Below, one piece after another: positions 49,569 to 58,619 of a DNA stretch of 64,000 nt. Location: the NCBI GenBank assembly GCA_019118845.1, contig DWYE01000041.1, forward strand, positions 1 through 64,000, given 5' to 3'. The translations under genes and the position numbers were made by a program. Within the stretch, counting starts at the first letter, position 1. Every line of letters starts with the position of its first letter. Under the pieces are notes generated by a model. It saw nothing but the letters and a program-made list of their open reading frames with translations, was not told the origin of the DNA and did not search any database. The DNA is from Anaeromassilibacillus stercoravium (GTDB lineage: Bacteria; Bacillota; Clostridia; Oscillospirales; Acutalibacteraceae).

Positions 49569-49889
49569 GTATCCATCACGGCTCTAACGGCCGTTTGACG
49601 CAACATATGCTATTTTGTTGTACGGATCACAAGCGCCGGCCTCCATTCCATTCTCCAGTATGGGATACAAAGCCAAGTCCTCCTTCGTTGCTGGCAACGG
49701 CCATTCGCCTGCCCAGCAGCCACAAAATTGACGGAACCAGAGAACCCCCTGGAAAAAGCCCTTGCACGGGGCACTTCCATCTGCTGATTGATCCAACGAT
49801 GCAGCTCCCTTCGCCTGAACCCTTTCAGATTCAGGCCGCCGGAACCCGGCGAAAGAAGGATGCATCCCGTGTGGGTCACCACACATATT

Positions 49890-49966
49890 TGGCCCGCCCG
49901 GAGGGATTCGAACCCCCGGCCTTCAGAATCGGAATCTGCTGCGATATCCAGCTTCGCTACGGGCGG
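49890..49966 (-). tRNA. tRNA-Arg (anticodon CCG)
   Basis: A 77-base cloverleaf on the minus strand: acceptor CCGCCCG/CGGGCGG, discriminator G and an encoded CCA. The D arm is GCGA/TCGC with AGCTGGATA loop, and the anticodon loop TTCCGAT has CCG at 49932-49930. The T arm GGGGG-TTCGAAT-CCCTC is canonical. The anticodon stem has one mismatch at its top (27-43, G-A). It reads CGG codons. Confidence 0.93.
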
Positions 49967-49982
49967 ATGAAGACTGTTAGTA

Positions 49983-50011
49983 ATTATAGCACGCCCTTGG
50001 ACAAATTTCAA
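49983..50011 (-). promoter_or_regulatory. Promoter of tRNA-Arg
   Basis: Leftward TTGAAA, 17-base spacer, TATAAT, immediately before the tRNA 5' end. Confidence 0.75.
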
Positions 50012-50091
50012 TCATTAGTTTCCCAAAACTAGGGGATTTTCCGCAGGCATTCCCAGATAAGGTTGTGCTTGAAAACTGCAATAGGGGGCAT

Positions 50092-50121
50092 ACGGTCTGC
50101 TCTTTAACCGCACGCCCCCTA
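50092..50121. repeat. Strong two-tier hairpin between the giant hydrolase gene and tRNA-Arg
   Basis: Outer stem TAGGGGGC/GCCCCCTA and inner stem CGGT/ACCG with a symmetric 3-base internal loop. It has no clear U-tract. It may terminate the giant gene or be part of a small transcript behind TATAAT at 50134-50129 (inference). Confidence 0.4.
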
Positions 50122-50205
50122 CAGCTTCATTATATAATGGGTTTAAGGAAGATGAAAAAGAAAAGGGTTAAGCACTTCTATCGAAGAGATTCTGCTTCCC
50201 TGGTT

Positions 50206-50227
50206 GCCGCCCGGCTCCCCGGGCGGC
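50206..50227 (-). terminator. Hairpin beyond the giant hydrolase gene
   Basis: Perfect 9-bp GC stem GCCGCCCGG/CCGGGCGGC with CTCC loop, 75 bases after the stop. There is no T-run, so terminator function is uncertain. Confidence 0.45.
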
Positions 50228-50301
50228 CCCAAGAGAAAAGCAGCTTTGCTGGGCAGAAGATTTCTGTTGCCCATCAACCGCGCCCAGCCTAGAAAAGTCG
50301 T

Positions 50302-53300
50302 TTACGCTGCAATGGTTACTACGCAATGCTGCTGTGCGGTCTGTCCCGGAAGCGTCGTGTAAACGCCGGTGGACTCGCCGACATTGCCGATTGCCCAAAT
50401 GCGGAAGTAGTAGTCATTGCCGATCTGCGCAACATACTGGGTCTTGAACACGCTGCCGTTGCCCACGGTGAAGAGAGGCAGGATATTGCTGCCGTTGACC
50501 AACGTCATCTTGAAGCAATACGCCTGGCCCTGGCGGACAGTAAACGGAAGCGTCGTATCGGAACGCACATATGGTGTAAGTGTAGAAGTACCCGTGCCCG
50601 GCGTTACCACGCTGGTTCCATCACCGGTGTTGCCGTCTCTCACAGGGACATAAACCGTTGTAGAACCGCCACCGGAAGAAGAACTGCTTCTCGGCACAAG
50701 TGCCATGATCGCATCGTTGATCGCCTTCACTGCGGCGTCTACTGTGGGCTGCGTTGCGGTGGACGGCAGGGCCTTTGCGGCTGCGACTGCCTCTTCCAGG
50801 GCTGCCCAAGAATCGCTGGTGTACTTGCTTTCGGAGCGGGACTCCGCATCCTGGATTGCTGCATTCAGCTCATCGAAGTTTGCATCCAGGATCTGATACG
50901 GATAGTAAACAATGTTTGCTCTGCCATAGGAAGCATAGCTGGCTTCTCTTCTGAAATAGACGGTCGGCTCGATGCTGCCGTCGATGATGCCTTCTGCGCA
51001 GTTCATCAGGTCGTCGAGATATTCCTCTGTGAACGGTTCGAGGTTCTCATCGTGGCCCGTGCGCAGCGTTACCTGGCGGCCGTTGACCTTGTCGATGAAG
51101 TGCTGCAGGGACTTGGTATAGGTCTGGATCGAGCACATGCCGATCTGCATCCACAGGTCGCCGGAACCAACTGCGTCGCCGGTGAACACGTCTTCATCGC
51201 CATAGAACAGGACGATGGAGCCTGCGGTATGGCCGGGAACTGCGACAACTTCGAGGTTCTCGCCGTTGCCGATGTCGATCTTGTCGCCATCCTTCACGAT
51301 GGATACCTTGCCGGCATCTTCGCCCATCTTCCGGATGATTGCATCTTTGTCGCCCTCTGCGACATAGACATTCTTCACCTGATCCTTGCCGACAAAGTCG
51401 TCCAAGCATCCAATGTGGTCGCCATGGTTGTGCGTCAAAACAACGTCGATATTGGCGTCTTTGTTTACCAAAACATTGTTGACAATGTAATCGAAGAGAT
51501 CGCCCGCGCCCATGCCGGTATCGATCACGGTCGCACCATCCTGGTTTTCAATGACCCAGATCTGGCCGAGTTCATAGTCGCGCACAACGGTCAGGCCCGG
51601 CTTGATGGTCTCCTGGGTGTATCCCAAGGACGGGTTCTGGGTGTGGTCCGCCGAACGGCTCCGCGACTGCTGGAACAACCAGTTGTACGGCGTGCCGTTG
51701 CGGTCGCTATATACCTTCTGCCAAACCTGATGCGGGTCCGGCGTTGTGGAGCCAGCGCTGTACTCTTCGTACTTGATGCACGGGCTGCCAACTGCTCTCA
51801 GGGCTTCCACGACCTTGCGGGTATTTTCCACCGGAACGGTGCTGTCGTCCGCATTGTGGAAGGTCCAGATTGCCATATTCTTAATCTTTTCAAACGCTGC
51901 GTTGTTGTTTGCATAGTAGCTGTCGTCCACGCCGCCACACATCGGCATTGCCGCTGCAAAGACCTCCGGATGATCGAGGATGATCTTCCAAGTGCCATAG
52001 CCGCCCATGGACAAGCCCTGGATGTAGATGCGGTCGGTATCGATGGTGTCCGCATGCGCTGCGATGAATTCATCGAGCATCTGCATGACGAGCGCCTCGT
52101 TGTCCTCCTGGACCCAGCCTTCCGCCATGCTCGGGCACTGCGGTGCCAGCACATAGCACGGATTCATATCTACGCGGTCCGCCCAAACAACAGCGCCCTT
52201 GTTTGCGATGATGTGGGAGATGTTGTTGTCGCCGGATTCGCCTGCGCCATGCAGGAAGATCACGACCGGGTACTTGCCGTTGGCATCCTTGCCAGCGGAG
52301 CGGATCGGGTCATAATAGCGGTACGGGATGGTCTTGCGAGCTTCGTTCGTAACCTCAGCCGCCTGGAAGTCGTCCACGGTCAGGTTCGTAACCGAGCTGC
52401 TCGCATAGGTCCCGCCTGCTGCTACAGTCTCGCCGTTAGCCAGCTCAACGGTGCCCACCTGGGTAACCTGATAATCCAGGTCGAACATAAAGGTCTGGAA
52501 TGCGTTGTAATCAAAGTAGCTGGTGCCTGCGGTTGCATCCGTCGGGTCGAGGGAGATGATGACTTTGTTGCCATCCACCTGGACGCCGGTGATGGTCCGC
52601 ATGCCAACATTGTTAAAGGTTGCATTGTCTGCGTTCTGCTCTGCGCGCACCTGATAGGTTGCAGCGGAGACAGAATCCGGGTTCACGTCGTCCGGATAGG
52701 TGACGACTGCTTCGATGACCTTCTGGCCGTTGTCCATAACCTTTGTTACGATCTCAACCTCACAGGTATCGGTGACCTTTGCCGGATCGTAAACGATGGA
52801 GGCGGTGCCATAGGTTGCCACCTTCGCATCGCGGACATTGCCGCGGAGGTACTGCGTGCCTTCGATGGAGCCGTCCACAATGCCCTGTGCACATGCGAGG
52901 ATGTCGCGGACATACTGGTCGGTCATCGTGCCGCGGTACTGGGTGTGGCCGCCGTAGACCGTCAGGTCGCGGTCGCCGATGGCATCGTTGAGATGCTGCA
53001 AAGAGCCTACGTAGTCTTCAATGGAGCACATGCCGATCTGCATCCAGACATAGCCGGATCCGATGGCGTCGCCGGTGAAGAGTTTGTCTTCGATCATGTA
53101 GCCGACGGAACCAGCCGTATGGCCAACAATGTCGATGACCTGGAAAGACTTATCGCCGAACGGGATCTTATCACCGTCGTTGACTGCTGTGAGCTTCTCG
53201 GTGCTGACGCCCCGGCGCTCCAGGTTTGCTCTCACAGTGGCTTCGTCCGCCGCGCCGATGTAGATGTGTTCCACATCCGCTTTGTCCGCGAACTGGTATG

Positions 53301-56300
53301 CCTGGGCGATATGGTCGCCATGGCTGTGGGTGAGCAGGACATCAATCGTCGTTACGCTCTCAGGCAGGATGCCCTTCAAAGCGCCATACAGGTCGCCCTG
53401 GCCCATGCCGGTGTCGATCAGGACGGCGCGGTCGCCGTTGACCATCACATACATCGGGTCGACGTCATAGTCCCAGATTCCCTGCACGCCGTCGCCGTAA
53501 TCCTTCACGGTGTAGAGGGTCTTCAGCGGTGCGTCTGCATTGTGGTTTCTCGACGTATTCTGCTCGAACAGCCAGTTGTAGATCTCCTGATCCTCATACA
53601 CGGCTTCCCAGCTGTGATGCGGGTTCGGGGTGATGGAGCCCGGCAGATACTTGTAATACTTCACGGAATTGTTGCCGTGGGCCTGCAAAGCAGCGACTGC
53701 GTCGTCAGAGCCCTGGATATTGACGGACGAATCGTCCTCTGCATGGGCTACCCAAATCGGGAGGTTCGCCAATGCGTCGAATGCTGCGCCGTCGTTTGCA
53801 TAGAATTCGGTCGGCACACGGCCGCAGATCGGGATGGCCGCTGCGAATTTATCCGGATGGCTGAGGATCATATTCCAAGTGCCGATGCCGCCCATGGACA
53901 GGCCCTGGATATAAATGCGGCTCTCGTCCACCTGCGGATGCGCTGCGATGAATTCATCCAGCATCTGCAGGACCAACGCCTCGTTGTCCTCGCTGATCCA
54001 GCCTTCCCGTGCGGACGGGCACTGCGGGGCCAGGACATAAACGGGGTTTTCCGCTACGCGGTCGGGTTCTACCCAAGCAACCGCGCCCTTGTTTGCAATG
54101 ATTTGAGAGAGGTTGTTGCTGCCGGATTCGCCGCTGCCATGCAGGAACAGGATCAGCGGATACTCGCCGTCAGCGTTCACGCCATTGACCTCGATCGGGT
54201 CGTAATAGCGGTAGTTAAGGGTCTTGCCAGCCTCGTTCGTAGCGCTTCCAACCTGGAAATCGTCCACGATGCGGTTGGTAATCGAGGTGTCTTCATATTT
54301 TGCCGGCTCTACAATGCCGTCCGCTGTTTCGATCTCGCCCTTCTGGGTGATGAGATAGGAGACGTCGTATGCATTTGTGGTCCCGCTGTAGAAGCTGGTG
54401 ACCGCGGCTGCATCATCTGTATCGAATTTCAGCGTCACAACATTGCCGTTGACATCGATATCGGTGATGGTCCGGTAGCCGTCCATGTCGTTGGAACCGT
54501 CGCCATAGGTGAGGGTTGCCTTGACCTTGAAGTCGTCCTTGGAAACGCTGTCCGCGTCGACGGCGCTCTCATAGGTCAAGTTGGCTTCCACAACGCGCTG
54601 GCCCTGTGGGATGACTTCCGTAACGAGTTCCACCGGGATGTCGCCGTAAGGGATGTTATAGGACATCTGCAGGTCGTCCTCGGTCAGCCCGAAGGAATCC
54701 AGGTTTGCCGCCATCATCATGCGGTCGCGCGCCGGGTAATCCGTCTTTGTTGTGCAGACCGCTGCAACGCCATCCTCTACGTCTTTGAAGTGCATGAATG
54801 CGCCGTCCGTGTCAGAGGTGCACTCTTCCCAATTCGGGAGGCCTTCGCCGTTCGGGTCGCCGGTCTTGACAAAGTTTGCCCAATAGGTGGACATGATGTC
54901 GCCCAGCTCATGGTCTGCGTCCGTCCAGTTGCGCTGGCCTTCGATGTCGTCGCGCATGGAGTTGAACATGAACCACAGCTCGCTGGAGTGGAAGGAACCG
55001 TAGAAATCTTCATCGCGGTTGCCGACCGTCTCCGGATCGTGCGGCGCCAAATCGTGATCGAAATAGTACACATAGGCGCTATGGTCTTCGTTATGCGTCT
55101 TACCGTATTCTGCGGAGATGCGGTATTTCGCCAAGCTGCTGTCGCTGGTGGAGCGCAGGTTCATGCGATAAGCCTGCGTCTCGTTCATCGGGTTGTAAGC
55201 AGCACGATTGTAAAGCTCGCCATACTGCCGTTCCATTCTCTGGTGGAACGAATCGATATCCATCGTGCCGTCCGGCGTGCCAGACAGGGAGGTGTATTCA
55301 TCCGCTGTGCCGCCGATCATGATGTCGATGCCGTCGAGTGCGCCTTCGCTGGTCAGGTCAACGGATTCCTCTGTAAATACATAGCCGTCCATTGCATTGC
55401 TGCCAGCTGCTCTCTTCAATGCATTATAAATGTCGTCCTCCATGAACGCGGATGCATCCATTTCGCGGAGCTCTTCCAGGGTGATGCCTTCGCCAAAGGC
55501 TTCTTCAATGGCAGTCTGGCATCCTTCTTCCTTGGATTCCAGGGACGTGTAGCTTCCCGGAGCTGCATAGCCGCCGAAGCCGCTCTGGATGATCGCGCGG
55601 TGGAAGAGGCCGTCCGTCAAAGCGGAGGACAGGAGCGCCGTCACGGACATTGCGCCAGCGGACTGGCCGCAAATCGTCACGTTATCCGGGTCGCCGCCGA
55701 AGCCGGCGATGTTCTCCTGCACCCATTCCAAAGCCTTGATCTGGTCCAGGGTGCCGTAGTTGCCGGAAACGCCGTTTTCGCTTTCCTCGCTCAGCTCGGG
55801 CAGGGCCAGGAAGCCAAACAGGTTCACACGGTACTGGATGCACACCACGATGATGCCCTGCGCCGCCAGTTTGGAGGCGTTGAACTCCATCTCGGAAGCG
55901 TGGCCATGGTCATAGCCGCCGCCATGGATCCAAACCATAACCGGGAGCAGCTCGTCTTCCGCGCGCTCCGGTGCATAGACGTTCAAATACAGGCAATCTT
56001 CGCTGATTTCCGGATTATAAGCTTCATCAAAATAGAACTCGTCCCCCCAGAACTCGCCAACGGGGTTCAAGTCTTCCGGCTGCATTGCCTGGTTGCCCCA
56101 TTTGTCGCAAACGCGCACGCCGTCCCACGTCTCCGTGAGATCCTGCGGGGCTTTCCAACGCAATTCCCCTACCGGAGGCTGTGCAAACGGGACACCTTTA
56201 TAAACGGTGACGCCCTCGGTATCTGAGGGGACGCCCTGGATGTCGCCGTTGACGTTACCGCCACTGCTGATCGTGACGATGCCGGGTTCTACCGTTTCCG

Positions 56301-56400
56301 ACGCACTGCTCGACGTGGCTGCAAACGCGCTGGTGCATGTGCCGAGCAGCATCGTGAATGTGAGAACCAGCGCCAAAATGGATCGATGGATCTTTTTCAT
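50302..56400 (-). CDS. Giant secreted multi-hydrolase: carboxylesterase plus two esterase/MBL cassettes
   Basis: A 2032-residue single chain. A signal peptide (MKKIHRSILALVLTFTMLLG, ending SAFA) precedes a type B carboxylesterase domain (about 40-590; catalytic Ser in TICGQSAGAMS near residue 245, oxyanion region VWIHGGGYDHG). Two homologous cassettes follow, each made of a small beta domain, an alpha/beta esterase (FLHGSGESGSNN and GLSMGGIGTW near 833; FLHGAGESGDNN and GLSMGGYGTW near 1463) and a metallo-beta-lactamase-fold domain (THSHGDH near 1027; THNHGDH near 1658). Then come a FIVAR-like helical repeat (about 1840-1900), a Ser/Gly linker and a C-terminal beta module. All catalytic motifs look intact. 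It follows the solute-binding protein gene on the same strand. The natural substrate is unknown. The likely role is de-esterification of acylated carbohydrates or lactones outside the cell (inference). Confidence 0.9.
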   Translation of the reverse strand: MKKIHRSILALVLTFTMLLGTCTSAFAATSSSASETVEPGIVTISSGGNVNGDIQGVPSDTEGVTVYKGVPFAQPPVGELRWKAPQDLTETWDGVRVCDKWGNQAMQPEDLNPVGEFWGDEFYFDEAYNPEISEDCLYLNVYAPERAEDELLPVMVWIHGGGYDHGHASEMEFNASKLAAQGIIVVCIQYRVNLFGFLALPELSEESENGVSGNYGTLDQIKALEWVQENIAGFGGDPDNVTICGQSAGAMSVTALLSSALTDGLFHRAIIQSGFGGYAAPGSYTSLESKEEGCQTAIEEAFGEGITLEELREMDASAFMEDDIYNALKRAAGSNAMDGYVFTEESVDLTSEGALDGIDIMIGGTADEYTSLSGTPDGTMDIDSFHQRMERQYGELYNRAAYNPMNETQAYRMNLRSTSDSSLAKYRISAEYGKTHNEDHSAYVYYFDHDLAPHDPETVGNRDEDFYGSFHSSELWFMFNSMRDDIEGQRNWTDADHELGDIMSTYWANFVKTGDPNGEGLPNWEECTSDTDGAFMHFKDVEDGVAAVCTTKTDYPARDRMMMAANLDSFGLTEDDLQMSYNIPYGDIPVELVTEVIPQGQRVVEANLTYESAVDADSVSKDDFKVKATLTYGDGSNDMDGYRTITDIDVNGNVVTLKFDTDDAAAVTSFYSGTTNAYDVSYLITQKGEIETADGIVEPAKYEDTSITNRIVDDFQVGSATNEAGKTLNYRYYDPIEVNGVNADGEYPLILFLHGSGESGSNNLSQIIANKGAVAWVEPDRVAENPVYVLAPQCPSAREGWISEDNEALVLQMLDEFIAAHPQVDESRIYIQGLSMGGIGTWNMILSHPDKFAAAIPICGRVPTEFYANDGAAFDALANLPIWVAHAEDDSSVNIQGSDDAVAALQAHGNNSVKYYKYLPGSITPNPHHSWEAVYEDQEIYNWLFEQNTSRNHNADAPLKTLYTVKDYGDGVQGIWDYDVDPMYVMVNGDRAVLIDTGMGQGDLYGALKGILPESVTTIDVLLTHSHGDHIAQAYQFADKADVEHIYIGAADEATVRANLERRGVSTEKLTAVNDGDKIPFGDKSFQVIDIVGHTAGSVGYMIEDKLFTGDAIGSGYVWMQIGMCSIEDYVGSLQHLNDAIGDRDLTVYGGHTQYRGTMTDQYVRDILACAQGIVDGSIEGTQYLRGNVRDAKVATYGTASIVYDPAKVTDTCEVEIVTKVMDNGQKVIEAVVTYPDDVNPDSVSAATYQVRAEQNADNATFNNVGMRTITGVQVDGNKVIISLDPTDATAGTSYFDYNAFQTFMFDLDYQVTQVGTVELANGETVAAGGTYASSSVTNLTVDDFQAAEVTNEARKTIPYRYYDPIRSAGKDANGKYPVVIFLHGAGESGDNNISHIIANKGAVVWADRVDMNPCYVLAPQCPSMAEGWVQEDNEALVMQMLDEFIAAHADTIDTDRIYIQGLSMGGYGTWKIILDHPEVFAAAMPMCGGVDDSYYANNNAAFEKIKNMAIWTFHNADDSTVPVENTRKVVEALRAVGSPCIKYEEYSAGSTTPDPHQVWQKVYSDRNGTPYNWLFQQSRSRSADHTQNPSLGYTQETIKPGLTVVRDYELGQIWVIENQDGATVIDTGMGAGDLFDYIVNNVLVNKDANIDVVLTHNHGDHIGCLDDFVGKDQVKNVYVAEGDKDAIIRKMGEDAGKVSIVKDGDKIDIGNGENLEVVAVPGHTAGSIVLFYGDEDVFTGDAVGSGDLWMQIGMCSIQTYTKSLQHFIDKVNGRQVTLRTGHDENLEPFTEEYLDDLMNCAEGIIDGSIEPTVYFRREASYASYGRANIVYYPYQILDANFDELNAAIQDAESRSESKYTSDSWAALEEAVAAAKALPSTATQPTVDAAVKAINDAIMALVPRSSSSSGGGSTTVYVPVRDGNTGDGTSVVTPGTGTSTLTPYVRSDTTLPFTVRQGQAYCFKMTLVNGSNILPLFTVGNGSVFKTQYVAQIGNDYYFRIWAIGNVGESTGVYTTLPGQTAQQHCVVTIAA

Positions 56401-56509
56401 TCTGCTTTTCTCTCCTTTTCCAAAAATGTGAACTGCTAATAAACGGCCGCGCGTCTCTTCTGCATGGGCATCCCTCCATTTCCTAAAAAAGTGTGTAGAA
56501 AAGAAAGCC

Positions 56510-56531
56510 TGTCAAAGATTTGCTTTTGACA
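56510..56531. promoter_or_regulatory. Inverted repeat upstream of the giant hydrolase gene
   Basis: TGTCAAA-n8-TTTGACA about 110 bases before the ATG. The leftward TTTGACA copy contains a TTGACA-like -35, so it could be operator and promoter together. No good -10 was found at the right distance. Confidence 0.4.
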
Positions 56532-56631
56532 AGCATTGGTGCGCGTATGCAATTCTATCGTAAACGGGCCTATGGCCCAATATCACCTGTGTTTATGCAA
56601 AAAGGTTTCCAGGCATCTGGTTCGCACATGC

Positions 56632-58128
56632 CTACCGGCCTTGTGCCGCCAACCATCGGTCAAGCTGCCTTTGTTTCTCCTGGATGATCTTATCGATCCC
56701 GGCCGCTTTCAATTCCTGGTTCATACGTGGCAATACGACAGATGGGTCCAGGGAACCGCATTCCAATGCGTTGCGGTATGCGTCCAGCACCCCATTGCAA
56801 GCGCTTACTTCCCCCAGTACATCCCTATTGTCCCACACAAACCCGCGCGCTGGAGAAGGATGTGCTTCCCGGTTAAACGCTTCCACCTGCTGCCAAACGT
56901 CCGGCGGATCCTCCTGCCAGACATTCACAATCAGCTCGTTTGGCCAAGACCACGTCATAAAGCTATAAAAGAGGCTTGCATCGTCCCTGTTTTCGGGAAA
57001 CCCTATGATTTTTTGCTCGCGGTCAAGCACTTGATAGGTCTTCCCCTCGATGCCATAGGTGAGCAAATTGGCCAGCTCCGGGTTGGTGTACATCTCATTG
57101 AGCACCTTCACCGCCTTGTCGGGCCGTTCGCTCGTAGAGCCGATACTCCACATCGAAGAAACCAAAGTGGTTTCGCTATATGCCGGGACAATTTCAAAAA
57201 TCCCGATCTCATATCCAACATTCCGGGTGGCTTCCCCATATTTATCGGGCTTTACATTGGCGAAATGCCCAAAGCCTTTCCCTGCCCGCATCATAGAAAA
57301 CTCGTCCACAGTGTTGGCGGCGCCGTCGGGCATCATCAAGCCTTTCTTCGCCCAATCCCACTGCAGTTCAACCATTTCCCGGTAAGAATCCGTCTCAAAC
57401 AGATTGACCACCTCGGTGGAATCAGAGAAACTGTCCTCCAATACACCCAGGTCGTCGCCCAGGCGGTCGTAAGCCAAGGGCAGGCGGGCCAGCCCTGAAC
57501 TGGTGACCACTGGATACATCCCTGGATAAGCATCCCGGACTTTGATCAGCAAGTCCTCCAGATCCTGCATCGTTTGGAGATCCTCCTCGTAGACGCCCAA
57601 CGCCTCTGCGAGATCCTTCCGATAGATAAAGCCACGCCCCGTAGCCTTTTCCCGGTTGATCGGTACGCCACAGATCATCCCATTCACGGTGACACATTGC
57701 CAATCCTCCGGAGGGATTTCCTCCTGGATCTCCGGGCCGCACAGGGACAAATAGTCGTTCAGTGGGGTGACCAACCCGTAATTGACCATCACAGAAACGC
57801 CCATTTCAAACGTTGGGAACAGGTCAACCTTTTTTCCCGTAGAAACCGCCAATTTCACTTGCTGGAGGCAGCTCTCTTCCAACCCCTGGTAATGAATGCT
57901 AATTTGCGCCCCGCAAGAATCCCGGATAATGGCATTCGCGCGGGCCTCGATCTCCTTCCGAAGGGGTTCTGAGGCGCGTCCCAGTGCATACACGTCCACT
58001 GTGTAAAGGCCGCTGGGATCACTCTCTGGAGCGGCTTGCTCCGTCCCGGTGGTTCCACCGTTACAGGCAACCAGCTGGAGAAGAAAAAAGCCCGTAAGCA
58101 GAACCGACAACCATTTTGCCCGTTTCAT
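56632..58128 (-). CDS. Extracellular solute-binding lipoprotein of a sugar ABC transporter (LplA/LipO type)
   Basis: A 498-residue binding protein with lipobox LVAC (Cys22) after a hydrophobic signal. The family 1 solute-binding fold is seen in VDVYALGRASEPLRKEIEA, TGKKVDLFPTFEMG, LVTPLNDYLSLCGPEIQEEI and a C-terminal DUF3502-like part (SPARGFVWDNRDVLGEVSAC). Such proteins capture oligosaccharides for a three-component importer. The two permease genes usually adjacent are missing in this window. The start at 58128 (MKRAKW) is chosen over a longer frame because of the signal peptide and the AAGGAAGGGG site. It lies behind a promoter with activator-like direct repeats. Confidence 0.9.
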   Translation of the reverse strand: MKRAKWLSVLLTGFFLLQLVACNGGTTGTEQAAPESDPSGLYTVDVYALGRASEPLRKEIEARANAIIRDSCGAQISIHYQGLEESCLQQVKLAVSTGKKVDLFPTFEMGVSVMVNYGLVTPLNDYLSLCGPEIQEEIPPEDWQCVTVNGMICGVPINREKATGRGFIYRKDLAEALGVYEEDLQTMQDLEDLLIKVRDAYPGMYPVVTSSGLARLPLAYDRLGDDLGVLEDSFSDSTEVVNLFETDSYREMVELQWDWAKKGLMMPDGAANTVDEFSMMRAGKGFGHFANVKPDKYGEATRNVGYEIGIFEIVPAYSETTLVSSMWSIGSTSERPDKAVKVLNEMYTNPELANLLTYGIEGKTYQVLDREQKIIGFPENRDDASLFYSFMTWSWPNELIVNVWQEDPPDVWQQVEAFNREAHPSPARGFVWDNRDVLGEVSACNGVLDAYRNALECGSLDPSVVLPRMNQELKAAGIDKIIQEKQRQLDRWLAAQGR

Positions 58129-58272
58129 GTGACGCCCCTTCCTTTCCTTTGCCGCAGAGCGGCGCACGAAAACGCTATAAGGATTTTCCTCTTGGAATGT
58201 CCGGCTAAGGCGCCGTTTGCTTTGGGAATCTTCCCCTTTGTCCATTTGGCCTTTATTATTCACTGTGTGTAT

Positions 58273-58408
58273 ATTGTACTCCGTTGATCTTTTCGTTTCT
58301 GCCAAAATCCCGACCTCCATTATCAAAAAACCGACGACTTTTCTATATTCTTCTATGCATGAAACAAAGATTATCAAAAATCCGACCTGACACTATCAGG
58401 AATCTGAC
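58273..58408 (-). promoter_or_regulatory. Activator-type promoter with four direct repeats upstream of the binding-protein gene
   Basis: Leftward -10 TACAAT (58278-58273) with a poor -35 (CAGAAA). Four copies of a 17-base motif, plus-strand consensus AYTATCARRAATCYGAC, start at 58298, 58319, 58370 and 58392: TCTGCCAAAATCCCGAC, ATTATCAAAAAACCGAC, ATTATCAAAAATCCGAC and ACTATCAGGAATCTGAC. Within each pair the start-to-start spacing is 21 or 22 bases, two helical turns. The copy nearest the gene overlaps the -35. This is the pattern of an AraC-type activator, for example a YesN-like response regulator. Confidence 0.6.
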
Positions 58409-58562
58409 TTTCACACCCTTCTATTATACTACAAAACAGGCTGATCCCCATCCTTTTCCCACCTTTTCGCGGACCTTGCCCAAACAGGGGCCACCCCATC
58501 CCCTTTTCCAGCCCTTGCAGGCACAAAACGGGGGCGGCTATTGTTTAACGGCCCATTGCAAT

Positions 58563-58596
58563 AAAAAAGGTACGCCGCGGACTTCCGCAGCGTACC
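58563..58596 (-). terminator. Terminator of the gal operon
   Basis: Stem GGTACGC/GCGTACC with inner CGGA/TCCG pairs (58569-58596). Leftward it is followed by TTTTTTATTG. Confidence 0.88.
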
Positions 58597-58619
58597 CCAC
58601 TGATGAATGTATTGTTTCG

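Noticed and set aside
49584..49886. A 100-codon minus-strand frame downstream of tRNA-Arg
   Set aside because: No ribosome binding site or family was recognised and it overlaps another open frame. It is kept only as an unexplained stretch in the findings.
50326..56226. A 1966-codon open frame on the plus strand, opposite the giant hydrolase
   Set aside because: It arises because the hydrolase gene rarely uses TTA, CTA and TCA codons, so the antisense lacks stops. It has no signal, no domain and no ribosome binding site, while the minus frame carries five catalytic motifs.
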